NCBI RefSeq assembly: GCF_016862395.1
Contig: NZ_BOMW01000059.1
Span: forward strand, 1 to 64,000
Source: Actinoplanes siamensis
Lineage (GTDB): Bacteria; Actinomycetota; Actinomycetes; Mycobacteriales; Micromonosporaceae
Direction of reading: 5' to 3'
Length of the DNA: 64,000 bases
Shown here: piece after piece, positions 56,128 to 64,000 of the stretch
Position numbering within the stretch: position 1 is the first letter of the stretch
Layout of the letters: every line of letters begins with the position of its first letter
Notes under the pieces: generated by a model
Database searches by the model: none
The model's input: the letters and a program-made list of their open reading frames with translations, nothing else
Told to the model about the DNA's origin: nothing
Program-made: the position numbers and the translations under genes

Positions 56128-58374
56128 ATGCCCGCAGACTTCCCCTTCCTGGACCCCGCCCTCGCCGTGGAGCAGCGGGTCGACGACCTGCTCAGCCGCA
56201 TGACGCTGCCCGAGAAGGTCGGGCAGATGCTGCAGCTGGACGCGCGGCAGGACCTCGCCGAGATCATCCAGGAGAGGCTGGCCGGATCCATCCTGCACAC
56301 CTCGCCGGCCAAGCTGATCGAGGCCAGCGAGCTGGTGGCGCGTACCCGGCTGAAAATTCCGCTTCTCACCGCGGAGGACTGCATCCACGGCCACTCGTTC
56401 TGGCCCGGTGCGACGATCTTCCCGACCCAGCTGGCGATGGCCGCGACCTGGGATCCCGCGCTGTTGGAGCGGGTCGCCCGCGCGACAGCTGTGGAGGTCT
56501 CGGCGACCGGCATCCACCAGACCTTCTCGCCTGTGCTCTGCATCACCCGGGACCTGCGCTGGGGCCGGGTCGACGAGACGTTCGGCGAGGACCCGCTGCT
56601 CATCGCCGACCTGGGCGCCGCCATGATCCGCGGCTACCAGGGCGACGGCCTGACCGACCCGACCGGCATCCTGGCCACCGCCAAGCACTTCGCCGGCTAC
56701 TCCGAGACGCAGGGCGGCCGGGACGCCAGCGAGGCCGACATCAGCCGGCGCAAGCTGCGCTCCTGGTTCCTGCCGCCGTTCGAACGGGCCGTCCAGGAGG
56801 GCTGCCGGGTGTTCATGCTCGGCTACCAGTCCACCGACGGCGTGCCGATCACCGCGAACAAATGGCTGCTCAACGACGTGCTCAAGGACGAGTGGGGCTT
56901 CACCGGCACACTCGTCACCGACTGGGACAACGTCGGCCGGATGGTCTGGGAGCAGAAGGTCTGCGCCGACTACGCGGAGGCGGCGGCGGTCGCGGTCAAG
57001 GCCGGGAACGATCTGATCATGACGACCCCGGGCTTCTTCGACGGAGCCCAGGAGGCGGTCGCCCGGGGCCTCCTGACCGAGGCGGACATCGATTCGGCCG
57101 TACGGCGGATCCTGCGCCTGAAGTTCGAAATGGGCCTGTTCGAGAACCCGCGCAGCCCGGATGCCGACCGGCAGCGCGCGGTGATCGGCAGCGCCGAGCA
57201 CACCGCGCTCAACCTGGAAGTGGCCCGCCGCTCGCTGGTGCTGCTGCGCAACGACGGCACGCTGCCGATCGACCCGGCGGCCGGGACCCGGCGGATCGCG
57301 GTGCTCGGCCCCAACGCCGACGACGTCTCCGCCCAGCTCGGCGACTGGGCCGGCAACTCCGGCCAGGTCGGCTGGATGCCGGACGGGCACCCGCGCGAAC
57401 TGACCTCGACCGTGCTCGACGGCCTGCGGGCGACGGTCCCGGCCGGCTGGGAGATCACCCACGAGGCCGGCGCCGAGATCGAACGCCTGGTCCCGGACCC
57501 GGCCGGCGACACGCTCCCGGACGGCCAGCCCCGCCCGCCGATCTCCGAGTCGGCGCCGGTCGACCCGGACCGGATCGCGGCGGCCGCCCAGCTCGCCGCG
57601 GACGCGGACTACGCGGTCGTGGTGGTCGGAGACACCGTCAACCTGACCGGCGAGGGCCTCTCCACGGCCACCCTGGAGCTGCTGGGCGGGCAGATCGCCC
57701 TGCTCGACGCGGTCGCCGCCACCGGCACCCCGATGATCGTCGTGCTGATCAACTCCAAGCCGCTGTCCCTGCCGCCGTCCGCGCTCGGCGCGGCCGCGAT
57801 CGTCCAGGCCTTCAACCCCGGCATGCGCGGCGGGCAGGCGCTCGCCGAGCTGCTGCTCGGATTCATCGAGCCGAGCGGCCGGCTGCCGATCTCGGCCGCC
57901 CGGCACGTCGGCCAGCAGCCGGTCTACTACAACCAGCTGCGCGGCCAGCACGGCTCGCGGTACGCCGACCTCACCCAGGACCCGCTGTTCGCGTTCGGCG
58001 AGGGGCTGAGCTACACCACCATCGCCTACGACGGGCTGACCATCGGCGAGCCGGACGTGCCGGCCGACGGGGTGGTGCGGGCCACCGTGCGGTTGTCGAA
58101 CACCGGAACCCGCCCGGCGCTGGAGACCGTCCAGGCGTACGTCAGCGACCTGGTCACCAGCGTGACCTGGGCGCACCGGGAGTTGAAGGGCTACCGGCAG
58201 GTGACCGTGCCGGCGGGTGAGAGCGTGACCGTGGAGATCGAGATCCCGGCGGCGGACTGCACGCTGGTCACCGCGGACGGCCGCCGGGTCGTCGAGCCTG
58301 GCGACTTCGAGCTGCTCGTCGGCCCCAACTCGCGTCCGGAGGCCCTGCGGTCGGCGAAGTTCCGGATCAGCTGA
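56128..58374 (+). CDS. bglX: GH3 beta-glucosidase / beta-glycosidase
   Basis: 748 residues, no clear signal peptide, so probably cytoplasmic. GH3 N-terminal domain with MTLPEKVGQMLQL, PLLTAEDCIHGHSFWPGATIFPTQ, TAKHFAGYSETQGGRD and the nucleophile Asp near 265 in LVTDWDNVGRM. The GH3 C-terminal domain follows (RRSLVLLRNDGTLPID, VVVVGDTVNLTGEGLS) and a fibronectin III-like end (about 650-748). ATG 56128 has GGAGG 5 bases upstream. Beta-xylosidase is a possible alternative. Confidence 0.92.
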   Translation: MPADFPFLDPALAVEQRVDDLLSRMTLPEKVGQMLQLDARQDLAEIIQERLAGSILHTSPAKLIEASELVARTRLKIPLLTAEDCIHGHSFWPGATIFPTQLAMAATWDPALLERVARATAVEVSATGIHQTFSPVLCITRDLRWGRVDETFGEDPLLIADLGAAMIRGYQGDGLTDPTGILATAKHFAGYSETQGGRDASEADISRRKLRSWFLPPFERAVQEGCRVFMLGYQSTDGVPITANKWLLNDVLKDEWGFTGTLVTDWDNVGRMVWEQKVCADYAEAAAVAVKAGNDLIMTTPGFFDGAQEAVARGLLTEADIDSAVRRILRLKFEMGLFENPRSPDADRQRAVIGSAEHTALNLEVARRSLVLLRNDGTLPIDPAAGTRRIAVLGPNADDVSAQLGDWAGNSGQVGWMPDGHPRELTSTVLDGLRATVPAGWEITHEAGAEIERLVPDPAGDTLPDGQPRPPISESAPVDPDRIAAAAQLAADADYAVVVVGDTVNLTGEGLSTATLELLGGQIALLDAVAATGTPMIVVLINSKPLSLPPSALGAAAIVQAFNPGMRGGQALAELLLGFIEPSGRLPISAARHVGQQPVYYNQLRGQHGSRYADLTQDPLFAFGEGLSYTTIAYDGLTIGEPDVPADGVVRATVRLSNTGTRPALETVQAYVSDLVTSVTWAHRELKGYRQVTVPAGESVTVEIEIPAADCTLVTADGRRVVEPGDFELLVGPNSRPEALRSAKFRIS

Positions 58375-58401
58375 ACCTGATCGCCTCGCTCCGCTCGGCG
58401 G

Positions 58402-58494
58402 GCATTTCGCCCCTGGGGGTCGATGACGAGAGCCCGAAAACGACCACGCTCTGCTTGTCGTTTCTCGGGCTCTCCTCATCGACTGGCGAAATGC
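58402..58494. repeat. 93-bp nested inverted repeat between convergent genes
   Basis: GCATTTCGCC/GGCGAAATGC (58402-58411, 58485-58494), TCGATGA/TCATCGA (58420-58426, 58476-58482), GAGAGCCCGA/TCGGGCTCTC (58428-58437, 58465-58474) and ACGA/TCGT nest into one long hairpin. It may be a bidirectional terminator for the GH3 and broken GNAT genes, or the remnant of a small palindromic element. Confidence 0.7.
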
Positions 58495-58617
58495 ACTGTG
58501 GGGACGGTTGACACCCGATCGGGGTACGGGAACGCGGCGATCCCGGAGGCCCCGGACGGGCGCCGACGTGACCGCGAGTGATCTGACCGTCGAGCTGCTG
58601 CGGGCGTTCTCTGCCGC

Positions 58618-59308
58618 CTACTTCTGCCGGGCCGCGGCCACCCGGCGGATCCGGAAACCCAATCGCTGGTACGTCCGGACGGCCGGCACGTTCGTGTAGT
58701 CGGCCAGCAACGCCACCCGTTCCCGCCCGGCCAACAGCTCGTCGGTGGCGAACGCGCACAGGTCCGCGGCCAGTCCCCGCCCCCGGGCGTCCGGCCTGGT
58801 CGTCACCCCGGCCAGGAACCCGGTCTCCACGGTCGACCACGCGTCGGCCGCGACCGCCACCAGGCGCCCGCCGTCGTCGCGCAGACCGGCCCAGCGCCGC
58901 ACGCCCGGCTCACCGGGGCGCGCGTAGGAGTCCGGAAACGACTCCGCGAGCAGTTCCGCGACCTCGGGCCACTCGTCCTCGCCCAGCCAGCGCCCCCCCC
59001 GAGCCGGCGCCGACCGGCTCGCTCGACTCCATCCACGCGAAACGGGCGGTGAGCTCCAGCTCCGGGGCCTCCGCGACAACCGCCGCGACCAGGTCCTCCG
59101 GTCCGAACGGGCGGAACGTCGGGCCCACCTCCGGCAGCACGTCACGGAGCAGACCGGCCAGCGCCTCCGGCGCGCCGCTGAGCACCAGCCGGTCCCAGTG
59201 CGCCAGCGCCGCGCAGGCCACCACCACCGCGCCGGGCCGCCGCCAGACCCGGGCCCCGTCGGCCGCGGCCGCCCACCGTACGAACAGATCCTGTTCCGCC
59301 ACGGGCAC
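58618..59308 (-). pseudogene. GNAT acetyltransferase, frameshifted at a G8 run
   Basis: Two adjacent frames together make one protein of about 230 residues. Frame 1 (from GTG 59308) reads MPVAEQDLFVRWAAAADGA to ...FAWMESSEPVGAGSGG and then runs into an unrelated tail. Frame 2 resumes with RWLGEDEWPEVAELLAESF and carries the GNAT acetyl-CoA core VTTRPDARGRGLAADLCAFATDELL. The break is at eight Cs on the plus strand (58993-59000); seven would restore the frame. Either a pseudogene, a phase-variable gene or an assembly error. The second half is otherwise intact with no stops, favouring a recent or artefactual change. Confidence 0.8.
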
Positions 59309-59355
59309 ATGCTGGCACGGGTCCGGGAGGCGGGCCGTCGCCGGGACCTGACAGA

Positions 59356-60054
59356 GTGATCCACGTGCTTCCCCTCGCCCGGCTGCGCCGGTCCCGCTGG
59401 TTCCGCCGCTTGTTCCTCGCCGGGAGTCTCGGCGCCGTCCTGGCGATGGTGACGGTGGCGGCGTCCAACCTGTGGATCCGTGGTGCTGCCGACGGCCACG
59501 TGTACTCGGTGTCGACGGTGCCGGACGCCCCGGTGGCCCTGGTCCTCGGCGCGCAGGTGGACCCGCCGGGCACCCCGTCGGCGTTCCTGGCCGCCCGGCT
59601 GGAGCTGGCCCGGCGGCTCTACATGGCCGGCAAGGTCAAGGCGATCCTGGTCTCCGGCGACCACGCCGAGTGGGGCTACGACGAGCCCGGGGCGATGATG
59701 GTCTGGCTGGTCGCCCGCGGTGTCCCGGCGTCCCGGATCGTGCTGGACCACGCCGGGTTCGACACCTACGACTCGTGCTCCCGGGCCGGGAAGATCTTCG
59801 GCGTGCGGCGGGCGATCGTGGTCACCCAGTCCTTCCACGTCCCGCGGGCGGTGGCGCTGTGCCGTGCCCTGGGCGTGCGGGCGGACGGGGTGGGCGACGA
59901 CACGCAGCGCGCCAACAAGCCGCTGTGGGCCCGGGGGCAGTCGCGGGAGTGGGCCGCCGCGGTCAAGGCCGCCTGGGACGTGTCGACCCGGCGCGATCCG
60001 GTCTTCCTGGGCCCCCACGAGACCGGCGTCGAAACCGCCGTGGCCCACGGCTGA
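59356..60054 (+). CDS. SanA/YdcF-like membrane protein (DUF218)
   Basis: 232 residues. One N-terminal membrane segment (LFLAGSLGAVLAMVTVAAS, about 21-39) anchors an extracytoplasmic DUF218 domain: VALVLGAQVDPPGTPSAFLAARLELARRL, ILVSGDHAEWGYDEPGAMMVWL, IVVTQSFHVPRAVALCRALG. Relatives (SanA) help maintain cell-envelope integrity and affect vancomycin tolerance. GTG 59356 is likely; GTG 59365 is close. It is divergent from the broken GNAT gene by 47 bases. Confidence 0.88.
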   Translation: MIHVLPLARLRRSRWFRRLFLAGSLGAVLAMVTVAASNLWIRGAADGHVYSVSTVPDAPVALVLGAQVDPPGTPSAFLAARLELARRLYMAGKVKAILVSGDHAEWGYDEPGAMMVWLVARGVPASRIVLDHAGFDTYDSCSRAGKIFGVRRAIVVTQSFHVPRAVALCRALGVRADGVGDDTQRANKPLWARGQSREWAAAVKAAWDVSTRRDPVFLGPHETGVETAVAHG

Positions 60055-60139
60055 CCGGGCTCCCCCGGCCCGGCCCTCAGGGCCGTCGCCTTGCTATCTT
60101 CGTACCGCGATCGCGCATGAGGTGCGGTCCCCGAGTGCT

Positions 60140-60197
60140 CGAAGGAGTGAAGCCTGTGATCCCCGCGGTGCCGTGCGGCTCTTCGCTTCGCTTTTTT
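60140..60197 (+). terminator. candidate leader attenuator upstream of GNAT gene
   Basis: CGAAG-GAGTGAAGCC (60140-60154) pairs with GGCTCTTCGCTTCG (60177-60190), enclosing CCGC/GCGG, and is followed by six Ts (60192-60197). The left arm can instead pair with CTTCGAG (60200-60206). This is the layout of an attenuator with an alternative fold. Confidence 0.55.
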
Positions 60198-60272
60198 CTC
60201 TTCGAGCCCTGGAAAGGGACACCTCATCATGGATCTGCGCATTCAGCGCTCTGTCGTCGCCAATCTGGGTAA
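60156..60272 (+). CDS. possible leader peptide (uORF) overlapping GNAT gene
   Basis: A 38-codon open frame starting at GTG 60156, with AAGGAG eight bases upstream, running through the hairpin and ending at 60272, 44 bases inside the GNAT gene in another frame. Its segment SSLRFFLFEPWKGTP spans the U tract. It could couple ribosome movement to leader folding. No direct evidence of translation; an in-frame ATG at 60117 could extend it. Confidence 0.35.
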   Translation: MIPAVPCGSSLRFFLFEPWKGTPHHGSAHSALCRRQSG

Positions 60273-60975
60273 CCGGCCGGACGCGATCCAGGCCGGCCCG
60301 TTCGTGCTCGGGCTGGACCTGAGCACCGACAGCCCGCACATCAACTACGCGACGCCGGTGCCCGGCGCCGGGATCACCGCGGGAGACGTCCGCGCGCTGG
60401 TCGCGGCGTTCGGTGACCGGAAACCCCGATTGGAGTACGTGGTCAGCTGCGCCCCCGAGCTGGAGGGACTGCTCGTGGACGCGGGTTTCGCGGTGGAGTC
60501 GAGGAACGAGTACCTGGTCTGCTCGCCGGGGACGCTCACCGCCGTACCGTCGCCGCCCGGCTTTTCGATCTTCTCCCCGGACACCGACGAGGAACTGGCC
60601 GCGATGATCTCGGCACAGAACGAGGCGTTCGGCGGGCCCTTCTCGGCGAGCCCGGAGGACGTGCGGCGGTATCGGCGCAACCGTTCGCTGGGGGCCGTGC
60701 AGGTGGCGGCCCGGGCGGACGACGGCGAACCGGCCGGCGGGGGCAGCGCGGTGGCCCCGGACGAGGGGCTCGCCGAGGTCGGCGGGATCGCCGTGCGGCA
60801 GCCGTTCCGGCGGCGCGGCCTGGCCGGGGCGATCACCGCCGAGATCACCGCGCGGCTGTTCGCCGGTGGGGCCGACGTCGCCTGGCTGGAGGCGTCGGGC
60901 GACGACTCCGGGCGGGTGTACGAGCGGATCGGCTACCGGCCGGCCGGGCAGCGGCTCTACATCGCCAAGCCCTGA
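60229..60975 (+). CDS. GNAT-family N-acetyltransferase
   Basis: 248 residues. An N-terminal about 105-residue domain with no clear motif (includes PHINYATPVPGAG and LEYVVSCAPELEGLLVDAGF) is followed by a GNAT domain (about 110-248) with the acetyl-CoA loop VGGIAVRQPFRRRGLAGAITAEI and the end SGRVYERIGYRPAGQRLYIAKP. Substrate unknown; antibiotic or small-molecule acetylation is possible. ATG 60229 has AAAGGGA about 10 bases upstream. A likely regulatory leader of about 120 bases precedes it. Confidence 0.87.
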   Translation: MDLRIQRSVVANLGNRPDAIQAGPFVLGLDLSTDSPHINYATPVPGAGITAGDVRALVAAFGDRKPRLEYVVSCAPELEGLLVDAGFAVESRNEYLVCSPGTLTAVPSPPGFSIFSPDTDEELAAMISAQNEAFGGPFSASPEDVRRYRRNRSLGAVQVAARADDGEPAGGGSAVAPDEGLAEVGGIAVRQPFRRRGLAGAITAEITARLFAGGADVAWLEASGDDSGRVYERIGYRPAGQRLYIAKP

Positions 60976-61071
60976 GCCCGCCTCCCCGGTGACTGTTCCC
61001 CCCGCCGGTGTCCGACTCGCGGTGCGCGCGACGGGGAAGGAAGGTCCTCAGCCCGACGGCCGCCACCGAGC

Positions 61072-61154
61072 CCGCTCAGCTGGACGCCAGGAGTGACTCG
61101 AACCCTGCGAGACACCCCTGGCGGCCGGCCGGGACCGCTCAGCTGGACGCCAGG
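61072..61154. repeat. 20-bp direct repeat flanking an intergenic hairpin
   Basis: CCGCTCAGCTGGACGCCAGG occurs at 61072-61091 and 61135-61154, identical. Between them lies CACCCCTGGC (61113-61122), which can pair with GCCAGGGGTG (61149-61158). The unit sits between convergent GNAT and pheT genes. Confidence 0.7.
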
Positions 61155-61158
61155 GGTG
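61113..61158. terminator. hairpin between GNAT and pheT
   Basis: CACCCCTGGC (61113-61122) and GCCAGGGGTG (61149-61158) form a perfect 10-bp stem around a 26-base loop, 22 bases past the pheT stop on the minus strand. No U tract. Confidence 0.5.
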
Positions 61159-61180
61159 GCAGCCGCGGACTTGTCGGTGG

Positions 61181-63649
61181 TCAGGCGCCGCGCAGCGTGG
61201 CGCCGAAACGGGAAGCCGTGACCGCGACCGCGGCATCCCGCGCCGCGATCGTCTCCTCGGACGTCAGCGTGCGGTCCGGGGCGCGGAACGTCAGCTTGTA
61301 GGCCAGCGACCGCTTCCCCTCCCCGAGCTGGGCCGACTCGTAGACGTCGAAGAGCGAGACCGACTCCAGCAGCTGCCCCGCGCCCTCGGCCAGAGCGGCC
61401 TGGACCTCGCCGGCCGGCACCGTCGCGTCCAGGACCAGGGCCACGTCGATCAGCGCCGGCGGGAACGTGGAGATGTGCCGGGCGTCGACGACCGGGGCGT
61501 CCGGCAGGGCGTCCAGGTCGAGCTCCATGGCGCTGGTCCGCTTCGGCAGCTCCAGCGCGGAGATCACCGCCGGGTGCAGCTCGCCCGCGTGGCCGACGAC
61601 CTCGCCGTCCACCCGGATCTCCGCGCACCGGCCCGGATGCCAGGGCGCCCGCACCCCCGCGGTGACCGTGACCCGGCCGGCGGGAACGCCCGCCGCACTG
61701 AGCGCGACGCGCGCCGCCTCGACGGCGTCCGCCCAGGTCGCCGGGCGGCCCGAGCCCCACCAGCCGGCCGGTTCGGCGTCGCCGGCCAGGGCCGCGGCCA
61801 GGTGCCACGGCTGCTCCGGGACGATGGCGTTGGCCTGCGCCCACTCCTCGGCGGTGGGGGGCCTGTCCACGCCCAGCACCGGCGGCGCGGTCGCGGTCAG
61901 GTGCGGCAGGAACACCGTGCCGGCCTCGAAGAGCGCGACGTCCCGATGGCCGCGGCCCAGGTTGCGCTTGAGCGTGCCGAGCAGCGGCCCGAGCAGGTTG
62001 GTCCGCAGCAGCGGCTCCTCCTCGGAGAGCGGGTTGGTCAGCCGCGCCGCGCTGCGCCGCGGGTCGTCGGCGGGCAGGCCGAGCTGGTCCGCGACACCGG
62101 GCGCGACGAACGGGTAGGACAGCACCTCGACGTAGCCGTTCTCGGCCAGCGCGCGGCCGATCGAACGGCGCCGGCGCTGCGCCGGGGTGAGGCCGTTGCT
62201 GGCGCCGGTGGGCGGCAGCACGCTCGGGATGTCGTTGTAGCCGCCCAGCCGCGCCACCTCCTCGACCAGGTCGATCGGGGTCAGCAGGTCGGGCCGCCAG
62301 GTCGGCGGGACGACGTCGCTGCCGGCCACCGTGCAGCCGACAGCGGTCAGCAGTTCGGCGATCCGGTCCGGCCCGTAAGGCAGACCGATGATCCGGGACG
62401 GCAGGTCGGCCGGCAGGTGGATGGCGGCGGGCGGGGCCACGTGGTCGAGGTCGAGGACGCGCTCGTCGACGGTGCCGCCGGCGTGCTCGACCAGGATCGC
62501 GACGGCCCGCTCCAGCGCCGGCAGGGTGAGCTGCGGGTCGACGCCGCGCTCCCAGCGCTTGGCCGCCTCGCTGAACAGCTTGTGCCGCCGGGCGGTGCGA
62601 CCGACCATCACCGGGTCCCAGTGGGCGGCCTCGAGCAGCACGTCGACCGTGCCCTCCTGCCACTCACTGGTCTCGCCGCCCATCACCGCGGCCAGCGAGA
62701 TCGGGCCGGTCTCGTCGCAGATCACCATGTCCTCGGCGTCGAGCACCCGCGCGACGCCGTCCAGGGTGGTCAGCTTCTCGCCCGGCCGGGCGCGCCGCAC
62801 GACCAGCCCGCCGCTCAGCCGCTGCAGGTCGAAGACGTGCATCGGCTGGCCGAGTTCGAGCATCAGGTAGTTGGTGATGTCGACAGGCAGCGAGATGGCC
62901 CGGATGCCGGCCTGGATCAGGCGGCGCTGCATCCACTCCGGCGACTGCGCGGCCGGGTCGATGCCGCGTACGACGCGCGCCGAGTACCGGTCACACCCGA
63001 CGGTGTCCTCGACGGCGACCGGCCACGGCGAGTCGGCGGTGGCCGCCTGGAAGGGCAGGGCCGCCGGATCGGTGTACGCGACGCCGAAGTGCGTCGCCAG
63101 TTCCCGGGCGATGCCCCGGACGCTCATCTCGTACCCGCGGTCCGGCGTGACCTCCACCTCGACCAGCACGTCGTCGAGCCCGACCACCGGCCGCGCGTCG
63201 CTGCCCGGCGCCGCCGCGCCCACCGGCAGCACGATGATGCCGGAGTGGTCGCCGGAGAGCCCGAGCTCGGCGGCGGAGCAGATCATGCCGTGCGAGTTGC
63301 GCCCGTACGTCTTCCGGGCGCCGATCCGGAAGCCGCCCGGCAGCTCCCCGCCGGGCAGGACGACCACCACGAGGTCGCCCTCGGCGAAGTTGCGGGCGCC
63401 GCAGACGATCTCCTGCGGCGTGTCCCGGCCGACGTCCACGGTGCAGAACCGGATCGGCTTCTTGAACCCGGTCAGCTCCTCGATGGTCAGCACCCGGCCG
63501 ACGACCAGGTCGCCCTGGACGGTGGCGGCCTGGTCGACGATCGACTCGACCTCCATGCCGAGGTTGGTCAGCGCCAGGTCGAGCCGCTCGGCGGTGAGGT
63601 CCGCGGGCAGCTCGACGTACTCGCGCAGCCACGACAGTGACGTCTTCAT
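61181..63649 (-). CDS. pheT: phenylalanyl-tRNA synthetase beta subunit
   Basis: Large subunit of the alpha2beta2 PheRS, 822 residues, normal length. Order: N-terminal tRNA-binding (EMAP-like) domain about 40-150 (VVGRVLTIEELTGFKKPIRFCTVDVG), B3/B4 editing domain, B5 and catalytic-like core, and the C-terminal ferredoxin-like anticodon-binding domain (about 730-820: ISTFPPALIDVALVLDATVP to LTFRAPDRTLTSEETI). The start is ATG 63649, four bases after the pheS stop, so pheS-pheT form one operon. Confidence 0.95.
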   Translation of the reverse strand: MKTSLSWLREYVELPADLTAERLDLALTNLGMEVESIVDQAATVQGDLVVGRVLTIEELTGFKKPIRFCTVDVGRDTPQEIVCGARNFAEGDLVVVVLPGGELPGGFRIGARKTYGRNSHGMICSAAELGLSGDHSGIIVLPVGAAAPGSDARPVVGLDDVLVEVEVTPDRGYEMSVRGIARELATHFGVAYTDPAALPFQAATADSPWPVAVEDTVGCDRYSARVVRGIDPAAQSPEWMQRRLIQAGIRAISLPVDITNYLMLELGQPMHVFDLQRLSGGLVVRRARPGEKLTTLDGVARVLDAEDMVICDETGPISLAAVMGGETSEWQEGTVDVLLEAAHWDPVMVGRTARRHKLFSEAAKRWERGVDPQLTLPALERAVAILVEHAGGTVDERVLDLDHVAPPAAIHLPADLPSRIIGLPYGPDRIAELLTAVGCTVAGSDVVPPTWRPDLLTPIDLVEEVARLGGYNDIPSVLPPTGASNGLTPAQRRRRSIGRALAENGYVEVLSYPFVAPGVADQLGLPADDPRRSAARLTNPLSEEEPLLRTNLLGPLLGTLKRNLGRGHRDVALFEAGTVFLPHLTATAPPVLGVDRPPTAEEWAQANAIVPEQPWHLAAALAGDAEPAGWWGSGRPATWADAVEAARVALSAAGVPAGRVTVTAGVRAPWHPGRCAEIRVDGEVVGHAGELHPAVISALELPKRTSAMELDLDALPDAPVVDARHISTFPPALIDVALVLDATVPAGEVQAALAEGAGQLLESVSLFDVYESAQLGEGKRSLAYKLTFRAPDRTLTSEETIAARDAAVAVTASRFGATLRGA

Positions 63650-63653
63650 CGCG

Positions 63654-64000
63654 TCAGGACTCCATTCCGAAGTTCGTGGTGAACCGCACGTCGCCCTCGA
63701 CCATGTCGTGCATGTCGCTCACGCCGTTGCGGAACATCAGGGTCCGCTCGACACCCATGCCGAAGGCGAACCCGGAGTACTTGGCCGGGTCGATGCCGCA
63801 GGCGGTGAGCACCCGCGGGTTGACCATGCCGCAGCCGCCCCACTCCACCCAGCGCGGCCCGTCCCGGTGCTGGGCGAACCAGACGTCGAACTCCGCGGAG
63901 GGCTCGGTGAACGGGAAGTAGTGCGGCCGCCAGCGGGTCCGCGCGTCCGGGCCGAACATCGCCCGGGCGAAGTGGTCGAGCGTGCCGCGCAGGTGGGCCA
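63654..64000 (-). CDS. pheS: phenylalanyl-tRNA synthetase alpha subunit (C-terminal part)
   Basis: Partial: the window ends inside the gene, giving only its last 115 codons. Class II synthetase motif 3 is in GFAFGMGVERTLM, with WVEWGGCGMVNPRVL and YFPFTEPSAEFDVWF before it, all typical of PheS. It catalyses Phe-tRNA charging together with PheT. Stop at 63654, with pheT starting four bases later. Confidence 0.95.
   Translation of the reverse strand, partial: AHLRGTLDHFARAMFGPDARTRWRPHYFPFTEPSAEFDVWFAQHRDGPRWVEWGGCGMVNPRVLTACGIDPAKYSGFAFGMGVERTLMFRNGVSDMHDMVEGDVRFTTNFGMES

Noticed and set aside
55909..58479. An 856-codon minus-strand frame opposite the GH3 gene
   Set aside because: Antisense shadow of a clear GH3 enzyme; composition and lack of motifs match other shadows.
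61086..61110. tRNA-like T-loop (GGTTCGAGTC on the minus strand)
   Set aside because: No matching T-stem, acceptor stem or anticodon arm; part of an intergenic repeat.

Overview
The window is very GC-rich, uses many GTG starts and has long runs of genes joined by ATGA, GTGA or TGATG overlaps. It carries DUF397/DUF5753 regulator pairs, an ergothioneine cluster, a HelD-type RNA polymerase factor and a B12-riboswitch bluB. This points to an actinomycete of the Micromonosporaceae, most likely Actinoplanes or a close relative. That placement is an inference from gene content, because no rRNA gene lies in the window. Almost all genes look chromosomal and housekeeping. I see no prophage, transposase, CRISPR array or tRNA gene.

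Layout. 0-2.7 kb: tyrS, a divergent PPK2 polyphosphate kinase and a small secreted protein. 2.7-9.5 kb: a complete mannitol-type phosphotransferase cluster on the minus strand (DeoR regulator, 1-phosphofructokinase, EIIC, EIIB, EIIA, a zinc polyol dehydrogenase, HPr and enzyme I). 9.5-10.07 kb is a non-coding repeat-rich stretch. 10.07-16.5 kb: a zinc-lid adenylate kinase in an operon with a MazF-like protein and an unknown protein, an agmatinase-family enzyme, a CAP-domain secreted protein, an XRE-DUF5753/DUF397 pair with a small Cys-rich companion, and an anchored alanine/glutamate-rich protein. 16.7-26.8 kb: a 3-methyladenine glycosylase, HelD, an MBL-fold hydrolase, two envelope proteins, PhoD phosphatase, a STAS protein, two unknowns and a TSUP exporter.

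26.9-37.3 kb is a maltodextrin locus: malEFG followed by an 1811-residue double GH13 amylopullulanase, with a divergent LacI regulator and paired operators. The secreted enzyme would cut alpha-glucans and the ABC transporter would import the products. No ATPase is encoded, so a shared MsiK-type ATPase is presumed.

38-49.8 kb is arginine biosynthesis. argC-J-B-D-F-R-(unknown)-G is one translationally coupled operon, with a 298-residue protein of unknown function between argR and argG. argH lies apart, separated by a dapE-like gene, a duplicated-HTH protein and bluB. 51.6-55.9 kb is egtA-B-C-D for ergothioneine, without egtE. 56-64 kb holds a GH3 glucosidase, a GNAT gene broken at a G8 run, a SanA/YdcF-like protein, a second GNAT gene with an attenuator-like leader and an upstream ORF, and pheT with the end of pheS.

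The most interesting unexplained items are the unknown gene inside the arg operon, the attenuator-like leader at about 60.1 kb, the polyol PTS that appears to feed 1-phosphofructokinase, the G8 frameshift, the duplicated-HTH protein and several strong palindromes upstream of regulators.
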